The notes under the pieces were generated by a model. The model was not told the DNA's origin, made no database searches, and saw only the letters and a list, made by a program, of their open reading frames with translations. Position numbers and translations under genes: made by a program. 64,000 nt of DNA from JAGPCK01 sp041675505 (GTDB taxonomy: Bacteria; Bacteroidota; Bacteroidia; UKL13-3), in assembly GCA_041675505.1 (NCBI GenBank), contig JBAYTR010000003.1, forward strand, positions 1-64,000, in the 5' to 3' direction. This document shows, in pieces, positions 28,293 through 35,947 of this stretch. Within the stretch, counting starts at the first letter, position 1. Each line of letters starts with the position of its first letter.

Positions 28293-29231
28293 TCAGTTAA
28301 GAGATATTTTTTTTCTCCGGTTATCGAATCGAAGTCCTGCGCGCAGGCCCGAATGGACAAGTTTATCGAGTGTTATAAACTCATTGTTGAAATAGCATAC
28401 ATGTATAACAATTGATTCATTTTTGCCACACGCTACTTCAAATCCTTTATCGCTATTAAGTTGAATTATTTCACCGGTTGCGCCATTCACCGGCAGGCTT
28501 CCTTTATCAGCACGTATAATTTTAAGCGGATATCCGTCAATCGTGCAAAGTGCACCTTTGTTCCACGGATTGCAGGCGTTTATCAGTGCGAGTATGTCAT
28601 CAGCTTTTTCTGTCCAATCAATAGTTACATCATCAAGAGTTGGTCGCTTATAATATTTTGCCTCCAGTTCATTTTGAAAAACAGGCTTTGTATTTTGTTC
28701 TAATATGGACAATGTACTGGTGGCAGCACCTACCCCGGCAAAGGCTAATGCGTTGCTATGTGAACCATAAGTGTCATGTGCTTGTATGGGTACTTGTTGT
28801 ATGGCATACAACGGACCTTTGTCCAACTCTGCAGTCATTTGATGTATGCTGATGGCTCCCATACTTTCGCGATTTTTTAACTGCCAAAAGATGGCATCTG
28901 CACCGCGGTAGGTTGGTAACATTCCGAAATGAAAATTGATAAAGCCGTATTTGGGCTTGTGTAGCAAGTTTTCAGGAATTCGATAGGGGAATGTAAGTAC
29001 CAATACTACATCGGGCGTATAGGTTTGCAGCCATTGTTCCATTTCTTGCTTCACCTGTATTTTACTAAAAGTACGATGAGGGGTGCTTGTTTGTTGGCAT
29101 ATCCAGGCAATTTCATCATTTTCTTCATGCACAAGGTTAGGTGTGGCGCAAGCCGTAATTAACCTCATGGATATTAACTGCTGGATGGCAGGTATGCCTA
29201 AACGGCTGTTACACAAAACTGCAACTTTCAT
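28293..29231 (-). CDS. Formyltransferase-fold enzyme (Fmt/ArnA-type), 312 aa
   Basis: Formyltransferase domain with the Asn-His pair in INFHFGMLPTYRGADA (N99, H101) and the catalytic Asp in AELDKGP (D137); a C-terminal OB-like domain begins at about 205 (DVTIDWTEKADDILALINACNPWNKGA). These residues transfer formyl from N10-formyl-tetrahydrofolate to an amine. It is the last gene of the collar-protein operon, 84 bp after the third collar gene, so an amino sugar or modified amine made by this locus is a more likely acceptor than Met-tRNA. Acceptor not determinable. Confidence 0.75.
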   Translation of the reverse strand: MKVAVLCNSRLGIPAIQQLISMRLITACATPNLVHEENDEIAWICQQTSTPHRTFSKIQVKQEMEQWLQTYTPDVVLVLTFPYRIPENLLHKPKYGFINFHFGMLPTYRGADAIFWQLKNRESMGAISIHQMTAELDKGPLYAIQQVPIQAHDTYGSHSNALAFAGVGAATSTLSILEQNTKPVFQNELEAKYYKRPTLDDVTIDWTEKADDILALINACNPWNKGALCTIDGYPLKIIRADKGSLPVNGATGEIIQLNSDKGFEVACGKNESIVIHVCYFNNEFITLDKLVHSGLRAGLRFDNRRKKISLN

Positions 29232-29315
29232 GGAGCGTTACTATATTATCAACCTGTAAAATCACTTTTCGTATTGTTACTACATTCAGTGACTTTACAG
29301 GCTGATTTTTTTTGT

Positions 29316-29885
29316 TTAATTTCTGCTTGGGAATATTCCTTCTACACAAATGATGAAATTGATACCAAGATAAGGTGAACGGTTGGCGAAAGGTGTACCA
29401 CCTCCTGTTCCGCTCAAGGTAATTTGTGCGGTTGCCGACACGGCTTGGGTTGTCATATTCTGAGTTGCATTAGCAGGGGTGTTATATCCATCTGTAAACG
29501 AAGAAAAGTATTGCTGGTTTGGAGAGTCTCCGCCCCCCGCAGTACTTAATGCCTTAGGGGCTGCACTGGCTGTAATGGAGTTAATCACAACAACATGGTT
29601 GTGAACAGGCATGGTAGCTGAAGTAAGGGTAATGCTTTCAGTTCCCCCCACATCTCCCTCGTCAATTGTCCATATTCCAGGTCCGGCTCCTGTACCTACA
29701 GGAGTTCGACCACGCAAGTCGGGAAGATTAAAAGTAGATTGACCATCACCGCCATATATGGTGCCAACCAAGGCAAACATGGCTGTGTATTCTGCAATGC
29801 TTAGAGTCTGACCCTGGCAAAGCATATAGCCCCGGGGAGCAAACGTGCCTCCAAAGAGCCTTATTTCTGACATATATCCTTCCAT
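29316..29885 (-). CDS. Phage tail-collar-domain protein 3 (microcystin-dependent-protein type), 189 aa
   Basis: N-terminal collar domain: MSEIRLFGGTFAPRGYMLCQGQTLSIAEYTAMFALVG, YGGDGQSTFNLPDLRGRTPVG. A His-containing middle (MPVHNHVVVIN) and the shared C-terminal end IICVEGIFPSRN follow. Third of three tandem paralogues that all start MEG and end FPSRN. Collar domains sit at the base of phage tail fibres and form trimers; the free-standing bacterial versions have no settled role. No signal peptide is visible. Operon with 30544-31101 and 29927-30502 (gaps about 40 bp). Confidence 0.85.
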   Translation of the reverse strand: MEGYMSEIRLFGGTFAPRGYMLCQGQTLSIAEYTAMFALVGTIYGGDGQSTFNLPDLRGRTPVGTGAGPGIWTIDEGDVGGTESITLTSATMPVHNHVVVINSITASAAPKALSTAGGGDSPNQQYFSSFTDGYNTPANATQNMTTQAVSATAQITLSGTGGGTPFANRSPYLGINFIICVEGIFPSRN

Positions 29886-29926
29886 ATTTTTTTGTTTAAA
29901 GTGTTAAAATTAATTTTAAAAATGAA

Positions 29927-30502
29927 TCAGTTTCTTGATGGGAAAATTCCATACTGACATATAATCACATTCAACCCAAGAAATGGACTTGAGATAGGAA
30001 GCAGCTGAGAATTTCCTGCAGTACCCGTGGTAATGTTGTTGGTTATATTCGTGATAGGAAATGCTGCAAGTGATTGATCAGTGGTCTGTCCTGCGGTGTA
30101 AGGAGTGAACCCATCAGCCGTAGCAGGGGTTGCAGCATTTGCACTATCAGTTATAACCTCTTCAGATGCTTTAGGCGTAATGTTGCCGGTTACAGATGAA
30201 CTTACCACGGTATGTGTGTGTGACGGTAAGTTTTGCATAGTAAGAGTAATAGTTGGAGAACCGCTCTTTTGGCCAAGTGAATAATTGCTGGTACCTGGAC
30301 TCTGGCCTGGGCTAACAATGAACCTGCCGCGGGCATCGGGTAATGCAAAAGTTGTTCTACCATCACCGCCATAGGTGGTACCCAGCAGGCTGAAAAGTGC
30401 TTGGTTACTTGCAATGGACATCAATTGTCCGGCACATAAGGCCCAGTTGCGTGGGGCGAAATTGGAGGCGAAATACCTCATTTCTGCTATATATCCTTCC
30501 AT
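29927..30502 (-). CDS. Phage tail-collar-domain protein 2, 191 aa
   Basis: Collar domain from residue 4: YIAEMRYFASNFAPRNWALC, AGQLMSIASNQALFSLLGTTYGG, TTFALPDARGRF. The middle contains LPSHTHTVV and the C-terminus ends IICQYGIFPSRN. Same length and order of blocks as its two neighbours, so it arose by tandem duplication; the variable parts lie between residues 90 and 165, the region that would face a ligand if the fold is tail-fibre-like. No export signal visible. Confidence 0.85.
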   Translation of the reverse strand: MEGYIAEMRYFASNFAPRNWALCAGQLMSIASNQALFSLLGTTYGGDGRTTFALPDARGRFIVSPGQSPGTSNYSLGQKSGSPTITLTMQNLPSHTHTVVSSSVTGNITPKASEEVITDSANAATPATADGFTPYTAGQTTDQSLAAFPITNITNNITTGTAGNSQLLPISSPFLGLNVIICQYGIFPSRN

Positions 30503-30543
30503 AAAATATGTATTAAATTTAAGTTGTTAAATTGATTAAAGGT

Positions 30544-31101
30544 TTAGTTTCTGCTGGGGAAAAGTCCATTCTGACAGATAATATAATAAACAGCTAAATA
30601 GGGGCCCATAACTGAGAAAGGGAATCCTGCACCACTGTTTGCAATGGTTGCCGTGATGCTGCCCGAAACAGGTGCAGTACCCATATTGACTGCATTATCT
30701 GTACCCCACATTTTCTGACCTGATGCAGGTACATTGCCGCTTGGCACATTAGTAGAAGCCTCTTCAGCGGCCGTCATACCCCAGTTGCCATTCACGGTTC
30801 CCATGCCAGCATGTGTGTGTGGTGGCAAATTGTTTGTTGTAAGGGTTATGGTTTCTACTCCTGATTTTGCTCCAAGAGCAATGGGCGATAGTCCGGGACC
30901 GGTTCCTGTACCTACAGCCATTCGGCCTCGAAGGTCGGGCAGAGCAAAAGTAGTTGTGCCGTTACCACCATAGGTAGTTCCCAGAATACTGAAAAGGGCT
31001 GTGTTGCTGGCAATATTTACAATTTGCCCGGAGCAAAAGGCCCACGTTTTTGGTGCGAAGTTGCCCGCAAACATGCGGATTTCGCCAATCATTCCTTCCA
31101 T
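30544..31101 (-). CDS. Phage tail-collar-domain protein 1, 185 aa
   Basis: Collar domain: MIGEIRMFAGNFAPKTWAFC, SGQIVNIASNTALFSILGTTYGG, TTFALPDLRGRMAVG. Then LPPHTHAGMGT in the middle and IICQNGLFPSRN at the end. First of the three collar genes, 40 bp after the zincin-like gene that heads the operon. The His-x-His in the middle (HTH) is also present in paralogue 2 and as HNH in paralogue 3, possibly metal-binding as in tail-spike proteins. Confidence 0.85.
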   Translation of the reverse strand: MEGMIGEIRMFAGNFAPKTWAFCSGQIVNIASNTALFSILGTTYGGNGTTTFALPDLRGRMAVGTGTGPGLSPIALGAKSGVETITLTTNNLPPHTHAGMGTVNGNWGMTAAEEASTNVPSGNVPASGQKMWGTDNAVNMGTAPVSGSITATIANSGAGFPFSVMGPYLAVYYIICQNGLFPSRN

Positions 31102-31141
31102 AGATTTAATTTTTTAGGTTGAGAAATTTATTTGATAAAAG

Positions 31142-31669
31142 TTAATTGTTAAGCCATTTGTACATAAAAGGAAAAGGCTTTAGCTCTCTTAAGCTGGCTT
31201 GTTGAGGTTCATAAGCCATATCGTAAAACTGAAGCATGGGTAAGCCCATATATGCACCACTTTGATAACCTTGAATTATTTGAACAGATTGCCCTTTGTA
31301 TCCGTTGTTATGAAAAACTACTTCGGGTGATAGTTGCAGGTGAGTTAATGCTGCCCATGACCAGCACATGGCCACCATACCTTCTGTGGCTTCTTTATCT
31401 TTATTCGGATCATCCTTGCCCATGTATTGACTACGTTCATTTTCGGGCAGAATGGCAATGCGCCCTGCCTGATACAATAAATCACCCGGATACAACAGGT
31501 TGTATTCGTCTACAAGCAGAACTCCGTTTTCAACATTAATGCCGGGTATTGGTAAACCTTCAGGTAATTTTGTTTTACGCACCGGAATGCCAACTGACAC
31601 AATGAAGTTAATCATAGTTTGTGTGTCAGCATTAGTAAAGGTTAAGTCGGGAGAGGATTGTGTTGTCAT
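31142..31669 (-). CDS. Zincin-like protein with erased active site, 175 aa
   Basis: Paralogue of the 36614-37105 protein: both share a VGIP...PGI segment, PGDxLxxAG, a WSxAAL helix, LPEVVFHxxGYKG and YxGLPMLQ/LPLMQ blocks in the same order. The paralogue has HEAGH at the metalloprotease position; here it is YQAGR (66-70), so both His and the Glu are replaced. The Glu of the later TEGMVAMCWSWAA helix is kept. It heads the collar operon, 60 bp downstream of operator array 1. I infer a non-catalytic family member with a binding or regulatory role. Confidence 0.7.
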   Translation of the reverse strand: MTTQSSPDLTFTNADTQTMINFIVSVGIPVRKTKLPEGLPIPGINVENGVLLVDEYNLLYPGDLLYQAGRIAILPENERSQYMGKDDPNKDKEATEGMVAMCWSWAALTHLQLSPEVVFHNNGYKGQSVQIIQGYQSGAYMGLPMLQFYDMAYEPQQASLRELKPFPFMYKWLNN

Positions 31670-31697
31670 GATAAAATTTAAGTAGGGTTTAGTTTTG

Positions 31698-31705
31698 TAA
31701 AAGTA
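31698..31705 (-). promoter_or_regulatory. Putative -7 element (TACTTTTA) of the collar operon
   Basis: Near match to TAnnTTTG on the minus strand, 23 bp from the nearest box of operator array 1, with a TTG about 20 bp upstream. The same 23-24-bp spacing recurs at the other three minus-strand promoters of the regulon. Confidence 0.45.
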
Positions 31706-31728
31706 GAAGTGGTGTATTGCTCAAACAA

Positions 31729-31786
31729 TAGGGAAAACCCTAAATCTGCATAGGGAAAACCCTAAATTTTTATAGGGTTTTCCTTG
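31729..31786. promoter_or_regulatory. Operator array 1: three 14-bp boxes at 22-bp steps
   Basis: TAGGGAAAACCCTA at 31729-31742 and 31751-31764, then TAGGGTTTTCCTTG (reverse orientation) at 31773-31786. Each box is a TAGGG/CCCTA dyad with a 4-bp A/T centre, and the starts are exactly 22 bp apart (two helical turns). It lies upstream of the collar operon on the minus strand. Confidence 0.85.
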
Positions 31787-31797
31787 TTACTAAAATG

Positions 31798-32751
31798 TTA
31801 TGCTTTTTTGTATCCCGTCATTTTTTGCATTAACTTTTTATGCAGGTGAAGCAACTCATTTAAAATTTCCGGTTGCAACAAGTGAGCTACCTTATCGTGT
31901 GGAGTGTACTTAAATAGTTGATCGGGTACTTTAGCATTCTTTTTTAGTAGTTGTTTAATTTGTTCGTTTTCTTCCTCAGAGAATGTTGTTACAGAGGATA
32001 AATGGAGAGGAAAATCATTTACCCAATCAGGATAACACAGGTATATTGTTTCAGCAGGCAGGTCGTGTAAGGCATGTTGCATGTGTTTGCATAACATACG
32101 GGCGAGGTAATCAGGTTCACTCATTTGTTTTACTTCGTCTCTGCCGCAGGAAAGAAAATGTGCAGCAAGAACGGGTGCGGTATGCAAGTGCCAGCCGGCA
32201 AAACCATTGGGATGCCGCAATAACGAAGAAAGCACTTCCAGCGGATGGCGATGTACATAGATGAATTGACTTTCAGGAAATGCAGTTTTTAGAAGAGGGG
32301 CATAAAAAATATTCCACGAACTTAGTTTTACAGCGCTTAGTCCCGGCTCTGAACGCTGTGCATTTAACATCAGGTAAGTTGCATTGTATAATCGTTGTAT
32401 ACACAATGCATCGGGTGTATTTTCTGTTAATACCTGTTGAAGTAAAATCGTATTGATGACCTCCGGCTCACCTATTACACGGAAGTTATTTTTTATTTTG
32501 AGCAGTTGCCCCAGTAAACTACTACCGCAATGGGAAATGTGGAATATTAAAACATCAGGTTTATTATTTACTGCGGGTAGTTCAATATCGTCAATATCGA
32601 CATACTCCTGCAATAACTGAATAGTATTTCCCGACACACCTTCGTCAAAGAAAGCATACTTAAAAACATCAGCAGAAAGTTGTTTTATGGAAACGGTTAT
32701 TTTATCTCCGTTTAAAACAGGACTAACGGGGAACCCCTCATTCAGCAGCAT
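31798..32751 (-). CDS. Sulfotransferase-like protein, 317 aa
   Basis: Central Rossmann-like domain with a P-loop-like 5'-phosphosulfate motif LIFHISHCGSSLLGQLL (about 88-104) and a later YVHRHPLEVLSSLLR that fits the 3'-phosphate-binding segment of PAPS-dependent sulfotransferases. The N-terminal 85 residues are a separate small domain. Last gene of the hydroxylase operon; its start overlaps the preceding gene by 14 bp. Expected to sulfate a hydroxyl, which suits two hydroxylases upstream. The acceptor is unknown and the family assignment rests on the two motifs. Confidence 0.65.
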   Translation of the reverse strand: MLLNEGFPVSPVLNGDKITVSIKQLSADVFKYAFFDEGVSGNTIQLLQEYVDIDDIELPAVNNKPDVLIFHISHCGSSLLGQLLKIKNNFRVIGEPEVINTILLQQVLTENTPDALCIQRLYNATYLMLNAQRSEPGLSAVKLSSWNIFYAPLLKTAFPESQFIYVHRHPLEVLSSLLRHPNGFAGWHLHTAPVLAAHFLSCGRDEVKQMSEPDYLARMLCKHMQHALHDLPAETIYLCYPDWVNDFPLHLSSVTTFSEEENEQIKQLLKKNAKVPDQLFKYTPHDKVAHLLQPEILNELLHLHKKLMQKMTGYKKA

Positions 32752-33316
32752 GTCGAGAAGGTAAATTCATTTGCTGCAAAAGCCAATCGTTCACTACGCA
32801 ATCAATAACTAAATGAATGCGGTCAATAGCGCCTGAGTTTTTTACCCGATGAGACAGATTAAAATTGAGGTACCAGCATTCTCCTTCTTTCATAAATACC
32901 CGATTACTGTTCAGATAAAACTCCACTTGTTCATGTGTTTGTACTGGTATATGTAAACGTGCTTCTTTGCATTTAGTTATATCCAGTTCATCATCACAGT
33001 GTTCTTTTATTTCTGCACCTGCACAAAGCCGCATAAAACGTACGGAAGTTTTATCGCAGGCCAAGTGGTTGAGTATATCCTTTACATCAGGAAAAACTTC
33101 CATTAAAGGAGTATCTTCATATTTATCAACAGGCATGGGCACGGAGTATATATTATCCGGATGTCCCCAGCCTGAACGAAGAGCCAACACATTCCAGTCA
33201 CCCGCATAATCTTTCTTGTTGTAATGAGCTATCCATGCAGCATCAGACAAATCCAAGAGTTGTTGCTTTGTTTGCTCTACATTAAAGGTAAAAGGAAATC
33301 TGAAAATATCCGGCAT
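32738..33316 (-). CDS. Aspartyl/asparaginyl beta-hydroxylase-type dioxygenase, 192 aa
   Basis: Cupin-fold Fe(II)/2-oxoglutarate enzyme of the AspH group: RFMRLCAGAEIKEHCDDEL provides the first His and Asp, ARLHIPVQT follows, and NLSHRVKNSGAIDRIHLVIDC provides the second His and the Arg that binds 2-oxoglutarate. These enzymes hydroxylate Asp, Asn or other residues, or free amino acids. Start placed at ATG 33316 (MPDIFRFPF), 11 bp after the upstream stop; an ATG at 33343 would overlap that gene and add nine residues. It lies between a PKHD-type hydroxylase and a sulfotransferase-like gene. Confidence 0.8.
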   Translation of the reverse strand: MPDIFRFPFTFNVEQTKQQLLDLSDAAWIAHYNKKDYAGDWNVLALRSGWGHPDNIYSVPMPVDKYEDTPLMEVFPDVKDILNHLACDKTSVRFMRLCAGAEIKEHCDDELDITKCKEARLHIPVQTHEQVEFYLNSNRVFMKEGECWYLNFNLSHRVKNSGAIDRIHLVIDCVVNDWLLQQMNLPSRHAAE

Positions 33317-33327
33317 ATAACTCAGGA

Positions 33328-34017
33328 TTAAATTTCGGCCCACATGCGCAGGAGGTTGCTGTAGGTTTGCAGCAACTCATTGGCTTCAGTACTTTTAGGA
33401 TCTTTGCTGTATAAGCTGTGGTAAATTTTTTTAAGTTGGCTGAGCATATTGCGTTGGTCAGATTCTTTGACCATACTTTGAATCCATGTCACCGCCACTT
33501 TGCGTTTGCCTTTGGTTACCTCTCGCACCTGATGGACGTATTGGCAAGGGTAACAAATAGCATCACCTTTGGCCAGTTTAAACAATGTTGTTCCGGTTGG
33601 TCCCTGTATCTCCAGTTCTCCTCCTTTATAAGCTTCAGGGTGTTCGAGAAAAATGGTCATGGCTACATCAGTACGAACAGGAGGATAACCCATAACCGGA
33701 CTATCTACATGCCAGCCGTAGTGCATGCCGGGCTCATAAGCACTGAACAAGGGAGCGTAAATGTTTTTTGGTAAAACAGCTTGCTGAAACAACTCCGATT
33801 GATTGAATGCCTGTAACAGAATGTATTGTAAGGGTTGTAAAATATTTTGTTGCTGCAGGTTTACCTGAAGATTATTTTTTGCCTCTTTTGCGGCCATACT
33901 CGCAGTTTGTTTACCATCAATGTACTCTGCTTGGGCGAGCAACAAATCAATTTCTGATAATTGCTGGGCACTCAATAACTGCGTGAGTTGAATGAATTCT
34001 AAAGTTTTGTTTTCCAT
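33328..34017 (-). CDS. PKHD-type (YbiX/PiuC-like) Fe(II)/2-oxoglutarate hydroxylase, 229 aa
   Basis: Prolyl-4-hydroxylase-like jelly roll with HVD (H103, D105 in HYGWHVDSP), GGELEIQGPTG, and YPCQYVHQVREVTKGKR giving the distal His162 and Arg172. Layout matches the YbiX/PiuC group, whose substrates are poorly known. It heads a minus-strand operon of two hydroxylases and a sulfotransferase-like gene, starting 40 bp from operator array 2, and is divergent from the 106-aa gene. I infer that this operon modifies a product of the locus. Confidence 0.85.
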   Translation of the reverse strand: MENKTLEFIQLTQLLSAQQLSEIDLLLAQAEYIDGKQTASMAAKEAKNNLQVNLQQQNILQPLQYILLQAFNQSELFQQAVLPKNIYAPLFSAYEPGMHYGWHVDSPVMGYPPVRTDVAMTIFLEHPEAYKGGELEIQGPTGTTLFKLAKGDAICYPCQYVHQVREVTKGKRKVAVTWIQSMVKESDQRNMLSQLKKIYHSLYSKDPKSTEANELLQTYSNLLRMWAEI

Positions 34018-34026
34018 TTGCAGTTG

Positions 34027-34034
34027 GCAAACTA
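34027..34034 (-). promoter_or_regulatory. Putative -7 element (TAGTTTGC) of the hydroxylase operon
   Basis: Minus-strand TA-TTTG-type element 23 bp from the nearest box of array 2, the same spacing as at arrays 1 and 3. It is one base shorter than the TAnnTTTG consensus. Confidence 0.4.
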
Positions 34035-34057
34035 CATGTACTCTATTAAAGTAGCCA

Positions 34058-34159
34058 TAGGGTTTTCCCTAAATGTTGATAGGGTTTTCCCTAATTCTTT
34101 CAAATGTTTTCCCTAAATATTTAAAGGGTAAACATTTTTTCATTTAAATGTTTACCCTA
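34058..34159. promoter_or_regulatory. Operator array 2: five 14-bp boxes at 22-bp steps
   Basis: Boxes start at 34058, 34080, 34102, 34124 and 34146, every step exactly 22 bp. The first two are perfect TAGGGTTTTCCCTA; the third is AAATGTTTTCCCTA. The fourth and fifth carry AGGGTAAACATTT and its exact complement AAATGTTTACCCT, a perfect 13-bp inverted repeat. The array sits between the divergent hydroxylase operon and the 106-aa/two-component operon. The fifth box lies between the expected -33 and -7 positions of the plus-strand promoter. Confidence 0.88.
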
Positions 34160-34164
34160 CTCCT

Positions 34165-34172
34165 TAGCTTTG
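34165..34172 (+). promoter_or_regulatory. Putative -7 element (TAGCTTTG) of the 106-aa/two-component operon
   Basis: Perfect TAnnTTTG match, 5 bp after the last box of array 2 and 25 bp before the ATG at 34198. Confidence 0.6.
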
Positions 34173-34197
34173 CTTCATAAATTAAACAAATCTAATT

Positions 34198-34518
34198 ATG
34201 CCATTTAACGGAACAGAAGGTAGTGCAATTGACATTACCACAGCAGCTGATTACACAGCCAATTATCGCCTGGAATATCCCGGTTCAGTTCAAGCCATCT
34301 TTATGGGGAAAGACATTCTGAACGCCATTTTAGCACAGGAAGGATGTATGGGCATCCGGGTCTATTTTGGTAAAGGTGCTGCGGGTGCATCAGATTTTGA
34401 ACTGGTATTTGTAGGAGCAGATGCCAATGAGAATGATATGATAGTAGGTGGAATTGTGGCCGATCATGGTACCAGGTGCCCTGAGTTTTGTAGTTCTTCA
34501 AACGCACTCAATTCGTAG
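34198..34518 (+). CDS. Small protein of unknown function, 106 aa
   Basis: Begins MPFNGTEGSAIDITTAADYT and contains FMGKDILNAILAQEGCMGIRVYFGKG, then VFVGADANENDMIVGGIVADHG and a Cys-containing tail CPEFCSSSNALNS. Family not named, but the layout (a 'GKDxxNxILxQxGC.GIR.YYG' block and a Cys-x-x-Cys tail ending NALNS) looks like a compact conserved fold, not a random frame. No signal peptide. First gene after array 2 on the plus strand; its stop is 5 bp before the next start. It could be a substrate or partner of the hydroxylases encoded divergently. Confidence 0.7.
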   Translation: MPFNGTEGSAIDITTAADYTANYRLEYPGSVQAIFMGKDILNAILAQEGCMGIRVYFGKGAAGASDFELVFVGADANENDMIVGGIVADHGTRCPEFCSSSNALNS

Positions 34519-34523
34519 TAAGT

Positions 34524-35165
34524 TTGTCAAAAATTATAATTGCCTGTTCAGTTTTTTCTTCCATTTTACCAGCCATTGCTCTGTGTAAAAATTTTAAGTT
34601 ATTAAAGCATCCATACAGGCTTTATGGTGGCTTCTTAATTTTTACAGTTGTTACAGAGGCATTTGCGTACTACTTTTCAAGTAAAGGCATAAACAACATG
34701 TTTGTATTTCATTTTTTTCATGCCACAAATTTCTCTATTCTTACGTACTTTATTGTAAAATTGGGAGATTTCTCTACAGGATTAAAAAGCTTTGCCTATA
34801 TTGGAATATTCGCCTTTCTTTTGTGGCATTTATATTATGTCTTAATTCTAAATGACCTTAAAATAATTGACACATTGCAATTGTTCATTCAAAGTCTATG
34901 GTTTTCGTTTTGGTGCCTCATTTATATGCAAAAATACTTGCAGGCAGATGAAGTTAATTTTAACAGCATGAACTTTCTTATCATTTTTGCCACTATGTTT
35001 TATTATGTTGTTAATTTCTTCATTTTTTCTGCAAATGAATTAACAGCTCTTAAAAATGTACTTCCCTTTTACCCTTGGGTCATACAATCGGTAGTGAATA
35101 TTATAACAAACTGTATTTATACCTATGCTTTTTTATGCTTAGTAAAGACGAAGTCATCGTATTAA
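34524..35165 (+). CDS. Multi-pass membrane protein, probable sensor partner, 213 aa
   Basis: Six or seven hydrophobic helices and almost no soluble domain. The first plausible start is TTG at 34524, 5 bp after the previous stop; no ATG occurs before residue 59. The 3' end overlaps the histidine kinase gene by 31 bp, so translation is likely coupled. The kinase has no input domain of its own, so this protein may provide membrane sensing. The kinase link is inferred from position only. Confidence 0.65.
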   Translation: MSKIIIACSVFSSILPAIALCKNFKLLKHPYRLYGGFLIFTVVTEAFAYYFSSKGINNMFVFHFFHATNFSILTYFIVKLGDFSTGLKSFAYIGIFAFLLWHLYYVLILNDLKIIDTLQLFIQSLWFSFWCLIYMQKYLQADEVNFNSMNFLIIFATMFYYVVNFFIFSANELTALKNVLPFYPWVIQSVVNIITNCIYTYAFLCLVKTKSSY

Positions 35166-35938
35166 TTGTTTTAGGAGGCACCGTACTCATGTTTTTGGTA
35201 CTGGTTTTTTTTCTGATTTTTGTTTTTATGTACCAGCGTAGAAATGCCCGGTATAGACTATCCCTTGTTCAGCTAGAACTGGAAAGACAACAAGAATTGA
35301 TTACGGCTATTATTCAAACTGAAGAGAAGGAAAGAGAATACTTTGCCCGCGAATTGCACGATAGTGTAGGGCAAATGCTGGCAGCTATAAAAATGAATGT
35401 ATCAACGGTAAAAAAGTTGGTACAAGGTGATGAGCAACTAAGTCCTAAGCTGGAAATGTTGCAGGAAATTACGGCTCAATCTATCCATGAGGTAAGAAGT
35501 ATATCGCACAAACTTTTACCCGGCATTTTATCTGATTTTGGTTTGCACGATGCCTTGGAACAATTAGGTAAGCAGATTGACACAGAAGGTTTAAAAGTAA
35601 ACGTAAAGTCAGAGATAAAGAAAAGGCACCTTGGAAAGGAGAAGGAACTGGCACTTTACCGCATTACTCAGGAGCTTTTGAGTAACACCATAAAATATGC
35701 GCATGCCACAGAAGTAGACATAACTTTACAGGAAGATAATAGCAGCGTTGTTTTTACCTATGCGGATAACGGGAAGGGGTTGGATGCTGATTATTTTGAA
35801 TCTATGAAAACGCGTGCAGGTTTGGGTATAAGAAATATGGAGAGCCGTGTGAAAATGATAAAAGGAACCTGTGTATGGGAGAATGAACCCGGTAAGGGGC
35901 TGAAATTTATTATTACTACTGCTAAAGAACTAAACTAA
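35135..35938 (+). CDS. Sensor histidine kinase, HisKA_3 type, 267 aa
   Basis: One transmembrane helix (about 5-33), a coiled segment, then the HisKA_3 dimerisation helix with the phospho-acceptor in ARELHDSVGQML (His75) and an ATPase domain with the N box (ALYRITQELLSNTIKYAHA), YADNGKGL and GLGIRNMESRV. This is the NarX/DesK-like class that pairs with LuxR-type regulators. Start at ATG 35135; an upstream frame from 35075 is less likely. No periplasmic sensor domain, so input probably comes from the overlapping membrane protein. The response regulator follows 9 bp later. Confidence 0.9.
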   Translation: MLSKDEVIVLIVLGGTVLMFLVLVFFLIFVFMYQRRNARYRLSLVQLELERQQELITAIIQTEEKEREYFARELHDSVGQMLAAIKMNVSTVKKLVQGDEQLSPKLEMLQEITAQSIHEVRSISHKLLPGILSDFGLHDALEQLGKQIDTEGLKVNVKSEIKKRHLGKEKELALYRITQELLSNTIKYAHATEVDITLQEDNSSVVFTYADNGKGLDADYFESMKTRAGLGIRNMESRVKMIKGTCVWENEPGKGLKFIITTAKELN

Positions 35939-35947
35939 ACTTAGTAT

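Noticed and set aside
28293..29231. Housekeeping methionyl-tRNA formyltransferase
   Set aside because: The active-site residues fit, but the operon context with collar proteins and the divergent C-terminal half make a tailoring enzyme more likely; not excluded.
28293..31101. Prophage, because of the collar-domain genes
   Set aside because: No capsid, terminase, portal, tail tube, integrase or lysis cassette nearby; the GH25 protein is a lipoprotein typical of a host enzyme.
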